A program made the position numbers and the translations under genes. From an uncultured Lachnospiraceae bacterium (GTDB lineage Bacteria > Bacillota > Clostridia > Lachnospirales > Lachnospiraceae): 64,000 nt of DNA. Under the pieces are notes generated by a model. It saw nothing but the letters and a program-made list of their open reading frames with translations. It was not told where the DNA came from and did no database searches. The stretch lies in contig CAJTNT010000020.1 in assembly GCA_910577785.1 (NCBI GenBank), positions 10,707 through 74,706 of the forward strand, read 5' to 3'. This document shows, one piece after another, positions 43,233-51,683 of this stretch (its first letter is position 1; the number at the start of each line of letters is the position of its first letter).

Positions 43233-44285
43233 TTACTCAAAGACTACGCATGTCATGGATTGGTTGACAAACTGGTTGTTATAGTGCTCCCCATACCCCA
43301 CAAAGCCTGCATGGTTGCCTAACGTCCCCATTTCTCCCAGGTATTCCTGCATATAATGGTTTTCGCAAAATAGCTTATAGCGAAATAGGCAATTTACAGA
43401 AAACACGGCAGATACCCTGGAAAAATCCTCTTTGATCTGCCGGATGGTTCGTTTTACTACCTTCCGGAAGTCGTCCAATTCCAGCATCACCAGCACATCC
43501 GAATCATTCACCTGGCGAAAGCAGGCAAGCGCATTGCCATTGACTTCCTTGATGGATACAATACAAATATCATTCCCGCTCAGCTTGCCAAAAGGGTTTT
43601 TGAATGTCTGGGTCAATATCTGCTGCTCTGACACCTGTAAAATTTCCTGGTAAACCTGCCTGGCTGACCTGCCATTCAGCTCCCCTAGGATATACTTCTC
43701 CTTATCTGTCTTAGAAGCAATAAAACGGTAGTTCCCCATCTGACGGTAGATATTCTCTTTATATGCTTTGACCTTTCCATTTGGGTTGCGCACTAACGCA
43801 TAAGCCACGGCATCCTGGTAAATCTGCCCATTGGCGGATACCATGCCTGCGTCCCCGGTCCCGCCCACCAGGGAAATATTTCTATGTTTTAGTACGCTAT
43901 GGATGGTTGTCAGGACACAGGCGTCATTGCCAGAACAGAAATCTATACAAATGGTATCCTTCTGGGAACCATTTACGGCCTCTACGTCCTGCTTCAGGCG
44001 CCCTATGTATTTTACTGGCACCAGAGACGCCTGCTCCAGCACATTAGCCACGGCAGAGACGCCCTGGAAAGCAATGACGCTCACGCCCCTTTCCGCCATC
44101 CTGCTGCTATAGCCCATGCCGATACACCCAATACTAGGCACCTTCGGAAACAGCTCCTCCAGCTTTTTCACATGCCCTTCAAACTGCCCCTGATTTGAAA
44201 TTAGCATAATCATCTGGGGATTCTGCAGTCCACGGACTGCTTCCTTCAGATCCCCGTTTTGATTCGTACCAAAAAATTGTCTCAC
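43233..44285 (-). CDS. FIST-domain sensory protein
   Basis: 350 residues. The N-terminal FIST domain (1-215) has the typical GCIGMGYSSR and VGGTGDAG segments; the FIST_C part (220-350) has ILGELNGRSARQVYQEIL and ends near GHAGFVGYGEHYNNQF. FIST domains are thought to sense small molecules such as amino acids in the cytoplasm. The start is GTG with GAGGAG 9 bases upstream. It is the first gene of an apparent FIST - MCP - Hpt unit. Confidence 0.88.
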   Translation of the reverse strand: MRQFFGTNQNGDLKEAVRGLQNPQMIMLISNQGQFEGHVKKLEELFPKVPSIGCIGMGYSSRMAERGVSVIAFQGVSAVANVLEQASLVPVKYIGRLKQDVEAVNGSQKDTICIDFCSGNDACVLTTIHSVLKHRNISLVGGTGDAGMVSANGQIYQDAVAYALVRNPNGKVKAYKENIYRQMGNYRFIASKTDKEKYILGELNGRSARQVYQEILQVSEQQILTQTFKNPFGKLSGNDICIVSIKEVNGNALACFRQVNDSDVLVMLELDDFRKVVKRTIRQIKEDFSRVSAVFSVNCLFRYKLFCENHYMQEYLGEMGTLGNHAGFVGYGEHYNNQFVNQSMTCVVFE

Positions 44286-44362
44286 GGTATGCTCCTCTCT
44301 TCCATGCTAAATTTTCGTTACGATTCACGCCCTAAAAGTCCGCGAATCACAACAAATTTTCC

Positions 44363-44992
44363 TTATACTCCAAAAATAGCTAACGCAGCTCTGACCATTG
44401 CCCCTAATACCGCGTCGTTTACCAAATTCAGCGGTTCTCTTAGGATGCCTGTGTACAGGCACAGCACCAGGATGGGCATGGCAAATCTCCCTACGCGCCC
44501 ATAAAATCCCCGTACCCCCGGAACCAGTTCTTCCAGCACATGGGAGCCATCCAGAGGCGGAACCGGAATCAGGTTAAACGTCCCCAGCCCAATATTGATG
44601 ACTGCCAGATAATAAAACCAATCGCCCCTATACCCTGCCATACTCACTGCCACATACAGCAGCAGCCCCAGAAAAGCCAGCAGATAATTCACCAGAGGCC
44701 CTGCCAGCGATACCAGGACAGTTCCCACTTTCCGGCTCTTATAGCTGCCCGGATTAATCTGGACAGGCTTGGCCCATCCCATCCCAAACAGCAGCAGGCA
44801 CAGCGTCCCCACAATATCCAGGTGCGCCAAGGGATTCAGGCTCAGCCGTCCATCCCGCTTCGGCGTAGGATCCCCCAACTTATATGACACAAACCCATGC
44901 GCAAACTCATGGCAGGTAATCGCCGCCAAAATTGCCGGGATTATGTACAGCATACCCTTTAAACCTTCCACGGAAAATAAATTCCTCAGCAT
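44363..44992 (-). CDS. Site-2 protease family (M50) membrane metalloprotease
   Basis: 209 residues with about five membrane segments. The zinc motif HEFAH lies near residue 28 inside the second hydrophobic stretch, and the second metal motif is PVPPLDGSHVLEE near 143. This is the compact form with no PDZ or CBS domain. Its substrate is unknown; family members release membrane-bound regulators. GGAGA lies 5 bases before the ATG. It is followed by the FIST operon. Confidence 0.9.
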   Translation of the reverse strand: MLRNLFSVEGLKGMLYIIPAILAAITCHEFAHGFVSYKLGDPTPKRDGRLSLNPLAHLDIVGTLCLLLFGMGWAKPVQINPGSYKSRKVGTVLVSLAGPLVNYLLAFLGLLLYVAVSMAGYRGDWFYYLAVINIGLGTFNLIPVPPLDGSHVLEELVPGVRGFYGRVGRFAMPILVLCLYTGILREPLNLVNDAVLGAMVRAALAIFGV

Positions 44993-45094
44993 ATCTCCAT
45001 CCTTTCTCCTTGCCTGCTTTATCCAAACAATGGGCAGATTTTCTCAAGTATAACACATATCCTGAATTTCATCCAGTATATTTTTTAAAAAGGA

Positions 45095-45135
45095 AAAGGA
45101 GCGTGTTCCAATGGAAAGGAATACGCCCCACCTAT
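45095..45135 (-). terminator. Likely terminator after spoVG
   Basis: The minus strand reads GGGCGTATTCC, a loop, GGAACACGCTCC, then TTTTCCTTTTT. The stem has one bulge and one mismatch. Confidence 0.5.
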
Positions 45136-45239
45136 TCGTGCGGCACAAAAAGTCCCGCCTATGTACTTCGTAATGCTTCCTGCAGCCTGCACACGTCTGC
45201 CTCTGCCCGCTTCCTGGATGCAGGCGCTGTACACCTCCC

Positions 45240-45500
45240 TTACATTTCTGCCTCCGCCCGGTACTGCTCCAATATAATCTGCTGTATCCGTTCCCTCGTC
45301 TCTGAATTGATTGGGTGTGCGATATCGCGGTATTCACCGTCCATCGCTTTCCTGCTGGGCATGGCAATAAACAGGCCTTTCTCGCCCTCAATCACCTTGA
45401 TGTCGTGGACGACAAATTCGTCGTCAATCGTGATAGAAACCACTGCCCGCATTTTTCCTTCTTTTTCTACTTTACGGATCCTTACATCTGTTATCTGCAT
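45240..45500 (-). CDS. spoVG: Septation and sporulation regulator SpoVG
   Basis: 86 residues, typical for SpoVG. The start MQITDVRIRK, the central DDEFVVHDIKVIEGEKGLFI and MPSRKAMDGEYRDIAHPINS are family hallmarks. SpoVG is a small nucleic-acid-binding regulator affecting asymmetric septation and many other genes. The ATG is preceded by a G-rich ribosome site. It lies 68 bp after glgD. Confidence 0.96.
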   Translation of the reverse strand: MQITDVRIRKVEKEGKMRAVVSITIDDEFVVHDIKVIEGEKGLFIAMPSRKAMDGEYRDIAHPINSETRERIQQIILEQYRAEAEM

Positions 45501-45568
45501 ATTTCCGCCCCCTTTTATGCCATTTTTCCTTTCCGCTGCATCCAGCCGACAGCCGCATACGGCAAAGG

Positions 45569-46684
45569 TTAAATCACATATCTTTCGTTGTGCTCATACA
45601 CGACCTTGATGCCGTCGCCGCCGCTGAAATAAGTGTTGGCCCGCAGCGTATCCCGGCTTTCTACAATACAATTCTCTATATGTGTGTTATCTCCAATATA
45701 GACGTCGTTTAAAATAATGGAATTCTTAATCACGCAGTTCTTGCCCACAAAAACCTTCTTGAACAGGATGGAGTTCTCCACCTTGCTGTTAATGATGCAC
45801 CCGCTCGAAATCAGGCTGTTACGCACCTCGGAGCCTACGTTGTACTTGGCCGGCGGCAGATCGTCCACCTTAGAGTAAATCTTCGGCTCACCGCGGAAAT
45901 ATGCCCGTACTCCCGGCTCCAGAAAGTCCATATTCGTCTGGTAATAAGATTCCACCGTTGCAATGTTGCTCCAATATTCTTCCATCTTGTAGCCATAAAT
46001 CCGCTTCATGTTCTTGTAACGGATTAAAATATCGGTCACGAAGTCATAACGCCCTTCTTCGGCACAGCGCTCCAGCATCTCAATCAGCTGCCTGCGGCGG
46101 ATGACATAAATCCCCGCTGAAATCGTATTGGACTGCGCCACCATTGGCTTCTCTTCAAACTCCACAATCCGCGAATCCTCATTCATGCGCACCACGCCAA
46201 AGCGGCTCACGTCCTCCCCAACGGGCATATCCTTGCAGACAATCGTAATATCCGCCTTCTTGCTGATATGGTATTCCAGCACCTTGCCGTAATCCATCTT
46301 GTAGACACAGTCCCCTGCCGTGATGATTACATAAGGCTCATGGCTCCTCTTGAGGAAATCCAGGTTCCGGTACATAGCGTCCGCCGTACCCCGGTACCAC
46401 CAGGCGTTGTCAGAAGTAACGGTAGGGTTGAATACATAAAGCCCCCCCTGCTTCCTGCCGAAATCCCACCATTTGGAAGAGCTTAGGTGCTCATTGAGGC
46501 TCCTGGCATTGTACTGTGCCAGCACGGCCACTTTCTGGATATGGGAGTTGCTCATGTTGCTCAGCGCAAAATCAATGCACCGGTAGCTTCCGCCAATGGG
46601 CATGGCCGCGATGGCCCTTTTCTTGGAAAGCTCCTGAATCTTACTGTTGTTCCCACCTGCTAAAATAATCCCTAATGCCTTCAT
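45569..46684 (-). CDS. glgD: Glucose-1-phosphate adenylyltransferase subunit GlgD
   Basis: 371 residues. A nucleotidyltransferase-like N-terminus (MKALGIILAGGNNSKIQELS) with a degenerate GGxGxRL motif, as expected for the GlgD regulatory subunit. A C-terminal left-handed beta-helix (IINSKVENSILFKKVFVGKN) follows. GlgD pairs with GlgC to make ADP-glucose for glycogen. Its ATG overlaps the glgC stop by four bases (ATGA), so the two are coupled. Confidence 0.95.
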   Translation of the reverse strand: MKALGIILAGGNNSKIQELSKKRAIAAMPIGGSYRCIDFALSNMSNSHIQKVAVLAQYNARSLNEHLSSSKWWDFGRKQGGLYVFNPTVTSDNAWWYRGTADAMYRNLDFLKRSHEPYVIITAGDCVYKMDYGKVLEYHISKKADITIVCKDMPVGEDVSRFGVVRMNEDSRIVEFEEKPMVAQSNTISAGIYVIRRRQLIEMLERCAEEGRYDFVTDILIRYKNMKRIYGYKMEEYWSNIATVESYYQTNMDFLEPGVRAYFRGEPKIYSKVDDLPPAKYNVGSEVRNSLISSGCIINSKVENSILFKKVFVGKNCVIKNSIILNDVYIGDNTHIENCIVESRDTLRANTYFSGGDGIKVVYEHNERYVI

Positions 46685-47955
46685 ACTATGTCACCTGCCT
46701 TAACAATAGATTCTCCGCTTGCCAAAATGCCATCTGGATAGTCTTCCCTCGCCGTCACGCCTGCAATCGCCGTATTTTTGCCGACTTTCACGCCGGACGG
46801 GATAACAGAATCTTCCCCAATGGTCACAAGGCCAAAAGAATAAACGCTTTTGTTCATCTTGTTCTCCACCTCTTCGCCAACCCCAAGCTCTACGTTGTCG
46901 CCAATCTTTACATTTTCTGCAATAATGGACTTTGTAATCGTCACATTATCACCAATCACCGTATCCCGCATAATTATGGAATCGTACACCACGGAGTTCT
47001 TGCCAATCGTCACGCCGGAGCCTATGACAGACCCATGCACTTCGCCGTAAATCTCAGCTCCCTCCCCGATGATGCACCGCTCTGTCACTGCATCCGCCGC
47101 AATATACTGCGGCTCAATGGCATCGCTCTTGGTGTAAATCTTCCAATATTCTTCATACAGGTTAAATTCCGGGATTAGGTCAATCAGCTCCATATTTGCT
47201 TCCCAGTACGAGCCAAGGGTTCCCACATCCTTCCAGTACCCATTGTACTCATACGCGAAAAGCCTACGGCCATTCTCCCGGCAGTATGGGATGATATGCT
47301 TGCCGAAGTCACAGTTGCTCTGCTCTGACATCGTCACCAGGGCTTCCTTCAGCACGCTCCAGTTAAAAATGTAAATTCCCATAGACGCCAAGTTGCTCCT
47401 AGGATTCTCCGGCTTCTCTTCAAACTCCATAATCTGTTTGTTTTCATCCGTAATGACGAGCCCAAAACGGCTGGCCTCTTCCCATGGCACCGGCATAGCG
47501 GCTATGGTGACGTCTGCATGGTTCTCCTTGTGGAAATCCAGCATTACTTCATAGTTCATCTTGTAAATATGGTCTCCGGAAAGAATCAATACATATTCTG
47601 GGTTATAGCTGTCGATATAATTCAGGTTCTGGTAAATTGCATTCGCCGTCCCTGTATACCATTCACTGTTATCGCTTTTCTCATAGGGCGGAAGCACTGT
47701 CACCCCGCCATTATTACGATCTAAATCCCAGGGGATGCCAATCCCGATATGGGCATTTAACCGCAAAGGCTGATACTGCGTCAGCACGCCTACCGTGTCT
47801 ATCCCGGAGTTTACACAGTTACTCAATGGAAAATCAATAATCCGATACTTGCCGCCAAATGCTACGGCAGGCTTGGCTACGTCGGAAGTCAATACGCCTA
47901 AACGGCTTCCCTGGCCGCCTGCTAAGAGCATGGCAATCATTTCTTTGCGAATCAT
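46681..47955 (-). CDS. glgC: Glucose-1-phosphate adenylyltransferase GlgC
   Basis: 424 residues. Catalytic N-domain: MLLAGGQGSRLGVLT near residue 9, DFPLSNCVNSGI, WYTGTANAIYQN near 95, SGDHIYKMNYE near 126 and GYWKDVGTLGSYW near 245. A C-terminal beta-helix with hexapeptide repeats follows. It makes ADP-glucose from glucose-1-P and ATP. The ATG at 47955 is preceded by GAGGTGAGGG; the GTG at 47964 lies inside that ribosome site. Overlaps glgD. The other glycogen genes are not in the window. Confidence 0.96.
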   Translation of the reverse strand: MIRKEMIAMLLAGGQGSRLGVLTSDVAKPAVAFGGKYRIIDFPLSNCVNSGIDTVGVLTQYQPLRLNAHIGIGIPWDLDRNNGGVTVLPPYEKSDNSEWYTGTANAIYQNLNYIDSYNPEYVLILSGDHIYKMNYEVMLDFHKENHADVTIAAMPVPWEEASRFGLVITDENKQIMEFEEKPENPRSNLASMGIYIFNWSVLKEALVTMSEQSNCDFGKHIIPYCRENGRRLFAYEYNGYWKDVGTLGSYWEANMELIDLIPEFNLYEEYWKIYTKSDAIEPQYIAADAVTERCIIGEGAEIYGEVHGSVIGSGVTIGKNSVVYDSIIMRDTVIGDNVTITKSIIAENVKIGDNVELGVGEEVENKMNKSVYSFGLVTIGEDSVIPSGVKVGKNTAIAGVTAREDYPDGILASGESIVKAGDIV

Positions 47956-48011
47956 GTCCCTCACCTCTCGTCAATATATTTCTTTCTTCTATGGTTTATG
48001 CCCGTAAAGTA

Positions 48012-48019
48012 ATTATAGC
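48012..48019 (-). promoter_or_regulatory. Extended -10 promoter of glgC-glgD
   Basis: The minus strand reads TGCTATAAT (TATAAT at 48017-48012), an extended -10. No good -35 is present. It is about 55 bp before the glgC ATG. Confidence 0.5.
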
Positions 48020-48171
48020 ATAAAAGAATGGATTCGTACACATATTTCACAAAATTTCTTGCAGAAAAAAGCTATTTTTGTCATATCGTACAATAAAGAG
48101 GGAGGATTTTTCATAAAAATGGCAGGTTTCTGTGGAAAGGGGTGGGAAAAATTGCATTCGTGGGGGTGGGT

Positions 48172-48450
48172 GGCCATACAGAACGCTACGGAAGCGGGAA
48201 GGCCGCAACGGAAACGCGCTCCCGCTCCGATCGGAACGCAGCAGTACTAAGCTCGAAAACACCTCGCTAAGTACTGGCGTTCCTTTAGGGTTTCCTTATG
48301 CGGCCTTCCCGCTTCCTCCGCTACAGCATGATAAACTCTACGTTTTCTTGCTTTTCTGTTACAGCATGATAAACTCTACGTTTTCTTGCTTTTCTGCTGT
48401 AATCTGAAAACTTATACGTTTCCTTGCATAACGAAAATTTCTCCACTCTG
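48172..48450 (+). repeat. Palindromic repeat family, full copy 2 (upstream of murC)
   Basis: The 18-bp outer arms 48190-48207 and 48299-48316 are perfectly complementary. The inner stem is GGAACGC (48233-48239) / GCGTTCC (48277-48283), then CAGTACT (48242-48248) / AGTACTG (48270-48276). Compared with copy 1, three inner pairs and one outer pair change on both sides so that pairing is kept. The loop sequence is identical. The tail holds 38-bp tandem units and a TTCCTTGCATAACGAAAATT segment that matches the tail of copy 1. Confidence 0.9.
48323..48432 (+). repeat. 38-bp tandem repeat (two near-identical units plus a degenerate third)
   Basis: Units 48323-48360 and 48361-48398 share ACAGCATGATAAACTCTACG and TTTTCTTGCTTTTCTG and differ only at the penultimate base. 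A degenerate third unit follows. Copy 1 of the palindromic family has two weaker 37-bp units in the same position. Confidence 0.85.
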
Positions 48451-48537
48451 CGAAATCCCCACACAATTTAATTTGCAAAATATGAGAAGGTGGTATAGAA
48501 TAGAAAAAGAAATGCTGCACATCTCTGAAATCAAAAG

Positions 48538-48633
48538 TTCAGAAAGTACGCAATATAATCTTTCAGAAAGCACGCATTATACTTTTAGAAAGTACAAAGT
48601 ATAAACTTTTAAAATGTACCAATGATAAACTTT
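48538..48633 (+). repeat. Four 24-bp tandem repeats upstream of murC
   Basis: Units of exactly 24 bp begin at 48538, 48562, 48586 and 48610, with a rough consensus of AGAAAGTAC followed by A/T-rich sequence and ATAAACTTT. They are degenerate and have no spacers, so this is not a CRISPR array. Confidence 0.75.
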
Positions 48634-48647
48634 CGTAGCCAACGCCA

Positions 48648-48749
48648 GCTGGTTTGGACGCGCCATCCTTCCGGGGATACGCCTCCCTTAGCGATTAGTT
48701 TGCCGGAGCGTTGCCCCGTCTGCGTGGGGGATGGCGCGGCCGAACCAGC
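48648..48749. repeat. 102-bp palindrome (second type) upstream of murC
   Basis: The arms 48648-48668 (GCTGGTTTGG and CGCGCCATCC parts) and 48729-48749 are complementary over 21 bases apart from one G-U and one mismatch. An inner hairpin pairs CGGGG (48672-48676) with CCCCG (48714-48718) and ACGC / GCGT. It shares no sequence with the GGCCATAC family. Confidence 0.75.
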
Positions 48750-48889
48750 GTACGTTATCCAGAAAACTTATTTCTGTAACAATTCATTGATGCACAGCAA
48801 ATAACTGAAAGGCCTTGAATCCGTATTTGGAGTATCACAGGGAATTTGGGGCTTCATCAAAATCTATGAAAAGAATGGCAGGGAGAACT

Positions 48890-50269
48890 ATGTATCGTAT
48901 TGATTTTAAGAAACCTACGCATTTGCACTTTATTGGCGTCGGCGGCATCAGCATGAGCGGGCTGGCGGAGATCCTGCTGAAGGAGGGCTTTGAGATTTCC
49001 GGCTCGGACGCCAGGGAATCGGAACTGACAAGGCACCTGGAGGGGATGGGGGCAGCTGTCTGCTATGGGCAGCGTGCTTCTAATCTCAAGGAAGACGTGG
49101 ACGCTGTCGTCTATACGGCGGCTATCCATCCGGATAACCCAGAACTGCAGGCGGCAGCCGCCAGGGGGATCCCTACGCTTAGCCGGGCGGAGCTGCTGGG
49201 GCAGATTATGGGGAATTATAGGGAATCTGTCGCCGTGGCCGGCACGCATGGGAAGACAACGGTCACTTCCATGCTGACACATATCCTGCTGGAAGCCGAG
49301 GCAGATCCTACCATATCGGTGGGGGGGATCTTAAAGGCGATCCAAGGCAATATCCGCGTTGGGGACTCAGATGTATTTGTAACGGAAGCATGTGAGTATA
49401 CCAACAGTTTTCTGCATTTTTATCCCAAATATGGCTTGATTTTAAATATTGAAGAAGATCATATGGATTTTTTCAAGGACTTGGCGGAGATACGGGACTC
49501 CTTCCGGCGGTTTGCGGGAAATATTCCAGCGGGGGGGAGCCTTATCATCAACCATGAGATTGCGGGCTGGGAAGAAATTGTTGCGGGGCTTCCCTGTAAG
49601 GCCATTACCTATGGGCTGGAAGCCCCAGCGGATTATTCTGCCGGCCAGCTGGAATATCAGGGTTCTGGATGCCCCAGCTTTGTGCTGATGCATAGGGAGG
49701 TACCAGTAGGGCGCATTTCCCTGGCCGTGCCAGGGCGGCACAATGCTTCCAATGCCGTAGCCGCCTGTGCCACAGCCCTGGAGATGGGGATATCCTTTGC
49801 TGTGATCCAGAAGGCTTTAAGCGGGTTTGGGGGGACTGCGCGCCGCTTTGAGCACAAGGGTATGCTGGGGGGGATTATGATTGTGGACGACTATGCGCAC
49901 CATCCCACGGAAATCAGCGCCACGCTGGCGGCAGCCAGAAACTGCGGGCGGCAGCGGATTGTCTGCGTGTTCCAGCCGCACACCTATACGCGCACCCTGG
50001 CTTTTATGGATGATTTTGCCCACAGCCTGGCGGCGGCAGATCTGGTGGTGCTGGCGGATATCTATGCCGCCCGCGAGACAGACACGCTTGGAATCAGTTC
50101 GCGGGATCTCCAGAAAAAGTTACAAAATTTGGGCTGTGAATGCCATTATTTTCCCTCTTTTGACGAAATTGAAAATTTCCTGTTAAAAAATTGTATAAAC
50201 GGTGATTTGTTGATAACTATGGGCGCCGGAGACATTGTACAAGTAGGGGAACACCTGCTTGGGCATTAG
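48890..50269 (+). CDS. murC: UDP-N-acetylmuramate-L-alanine ligase
   Basis: 459 residues. It adds L-Ala to UDP-MurNAc in the cytoplasm, the first step of stem-peptide synthesis. Motifs: HFIGVGGISMSGLAEILL near residue 14, the ATP loop GTHGKTTVTSM near 119, EACEYTNSFL near 167, the NIEEDHMDFF segment and the C-terminal DDYAHHPTEI near 345. The ATG at 48890 (MYRIDFKKP) matches the family start and has AGGGAG close upstream; earlier in-frame starts at 48815 (TTG) and 48866 are less likely. Unusually it follows a repeat-rich 0.9 kb gap. A terminator hairpin follows. Confidence 0.94.
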   Translation: MYRIDFKKPTHLHFIGVGGISMSGLAEILLKEGFEISGSDARESELTRHLEGMGAAVCYGQRASNLKEDVDAVVYTAAIHPDNPELQAAAARGIPTLSRAELLGQIMGNYRESVAVAGTHGKTTVTSMLTHILLEAEADPTISVGGILKAIQGNIRVGDSDVFVTEACEYTNSFLHFYPKYGLILNIEEDHMDFFKDLAEIRDSFRRFAGNIPAGGSLIINHEIAGWEEIVAGLPCKAITYGLEAPADYSAGQLEYQGSGCPSFVLMHREVPVGRISLAVPGRHNASNAVAACATALEMGISFAVIQKALSGFGGTARRFEHKGMLGGIMIVDDYAHHPTEISATLAAARNCGRQRIVCVFQPHTYTRTLAFMDDFAHSLAAADLVVLADIYAARETDTLGISSRDLQKKLQNLGCECHYFPSFDEIENFLLKNCINGDLLITMGAGDIVQVGEHLLGH

Positions 50270-50287
50270 TTATCCACATTATCCACA
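50270..50287 (+). promoter_or_regulatory. Two adjacent perfect DnaA boxes
   Basis: TTATCCACA occurs twice back to back (50270-50278 and 50279-50287), right after the murC stop. This is the consensus DnaA box. A third one-sided match, TGTGGATTT, lies at 50318-50326 in the terminator stem. Confidence 0.75.
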
Positions 50288-50327
50288 TTGGATTGGGGAA
50301 AACTTTCCGCATCCAATGTGGATTTTT
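50281..50327 (+). terminator. Terminator after murC
   Basis: ATCCACATTGGAT (50281-50293) pairs with ATCCAATGTGGAT (50311-50323), followed by TTTT. The left arm overlaps the second DnaA box. Confidence 0.8.
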
Positions 50328-50425
50328 AAGTTAACATAAGGCACTTTTTCCACTTTTCGACAAGATTCCCCATATTCTGCTAAAATACAGCAAATTCCGC
50401 AGTTTGCGAAGAGGGCGGCGGATTT

Positions 50426-50452
50426 TTATCCACATTTTCCACAGTTTCCACA
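50426..50452 (+). promoter_or_regulatory. Three adjacent DnaA-box-like 9-mers
   Basis: TTATCCACA (50426-50434), TTTTCCACA (50435-50443) and GTTTCCACA (50444-50452) are directly adjacent; the first is a perfect consensus box and the others differ by one and two bases. The array lies about 70 bp before the -10 of the dnaD-like gene. Confidence 0.7.
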
Positions 50453-50518
50453 ATTGTCCTATCCCCTGGTTTTTCCAGGCATAGAGGAAAATTTTCACTT
50501 CTCATTTTGCCATTTTTA

Positions 50519-50527
50519 TGCTATACT
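50519..50527 (+). promoter_or_regulatory. Extended -10 promoter of the DnaD operon
   Basis: TGCTATACT with TATACT at 50522-50527; a weak TTCTCA lies 17 bases upstream. It is 44 bp before the start codon. Confidence 0.5.
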
Positions 50528-50570
50528 GGAAGCCACACGAAACCACACATAACCGAACCTGGAGGGTATT

Positions 50571-51653
50571 ATGGAAGACATCACTTTATATAAGGACAAC
50601 GGGAATTCTACAACGGCAATCCCGAACCGTTTTATTGATGAATATATGACGGCTGCCAATGGAGAATTTGTAAAAATCTATTTATACCTGCTTCGCTGCA
50701 TGAACTCGCCAGACTGCAGCTTTTCTGTTTCCAGGACCGCAGATAAGTTCAACCATACGGAAAAGGATATCCAGCGGGCGCTTCGGTACTGGGAGAAGAT
50801 GCATCTGCTCCGGTTAGAATACGATGAGGACAAGTCCATCTCTGGCATTTATTTCCTGGATTCCTCTGACGCCCCAGGCCAGGAAGAGAAGGATGACGCC
50901 GTACCGCTGAAAAAGGCGGACACCAATGCCGCCTTTTCCGCTGGCATGAGCGGGAACGCCGCCTGCCCAAAACCGGTTTATACGGCGAACGACATGAAAG
51001 CCTTCCGCCAGAAGGAAGAAGTACAGGAGATGCTGTTCGTGGCAGAACGCTACCTTGGGCGCCCGCTTACCCCTACAGATACCCAATCCCTGCTCTACTG
51101 GTACGACGGCCTTGCATTTTCTTCCGACCTGATTGTCTACCTGCTGGAATACTGCATTGCAGGAGGGCACCGCAGCCTGCACTACATGGAGAAGGTAGCC
51201 CTGAACTGGAAGGATGCGGGGATTTCCACCGTGGCGCAGGCCAAACGGACGGCCAATACTTACAGCAAGCTGCGCAACGCTGTCATGAAATCCTTGGGCA
51301 TCCACGGCCGCAGCCTGATCCCGGCAGAGGCTGCCTACATAGAAAAATGGAACAAAGACTTTGGCTTTGGGCAGGATATGATTACGGAAGCCTGCAGCCG
51401 CACCATACTGGCCATCCACCAGCCTAATTTTGAATATGCGGACCGCATCCTGGCCAATTGGAGGAAACAGAACATCCGCACGCTGGCAGCCGCTAGGACG
51501 GCCGACAAGGAATTCCAGGCTGCCAGGACGGCTGACAAGGCCGCCAGGCCCGCGCCGGCCAAAGCAGCGGCCGCCAACCGCTTTAACAGCTTCCCGCAGC
51601 GGACTTATAATATGGGACAGCTGGAAGCGGAACTTCTAAACAGCGTACAGTAA
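50571..51653 (+). CDS. DnaD-domain replication/primosome protein
   Basis: 360 residues. The N-terminal winged-helix part (residues 10-95; NRFIDEYMTAANGEFVKIYLYLLRC begins it) matches DnaD/DnaB-type proteins of Firmicutes. Two DnaB_2/DnaD-like helical domains follow (about 140-220 and 235-305), the latter near FEYADRILANWRKQNI, the YxxxIxxxW-type motif. A Lys/Ala-rich C-terminus (310-345) follows. The family remodels DNA and helps load the helicase at the origin. GGAGG lies 5 bases before the ATG. The helicase-loader gene starts 30 bp downstream. DnaA boxes lie upstream. Confidence 0.88.
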   Translation: MEDITLYKDNGNSTTAIPNRFIDEYMTAANGEFVKIYLYLLRCMNSPDCSFSVSRTADKFNHTEKDIQRALRYWEKMHLLRLEYDEDKSISGIYFLDSSDAPGQEEKDDAVPLKKADTNAAFSAGMSGNAACPKPVYTANDMKAFRQKEEVQEMLFVAERYLGRPLTPTDTQSLLYWYDGLAFSSDLIVYLLEYCIAGGHRSLHYMEKVALNWKDAGISTVAQAKRTANTYSKLRNAVMKSLGIHGRSLIPAEAAYIEKWNKDFGFGQDMITEACSRTILAIHQPNFEYADRILANWRKQNIRTLAAARTADKEFQAARTADKAARPAPAKAAAANRFNSFPQRTYNMGQLEAELLNSVQ

Positions 51654-51683
51654 CGAGCTGACCAATTGGACAAGGAGATTCCC

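Noticed and set aside
45044..45391. 115-codon minus-strand frame overlapping spoVG
   Set aside because: It overlaps spoVG in another frame and lacks any family pattern.
48323..48633. Possible CRISPR array
   Set aside because: The 38-bp and 24-bp units are directly adjacent without unique spacers, and no cas genes are present.
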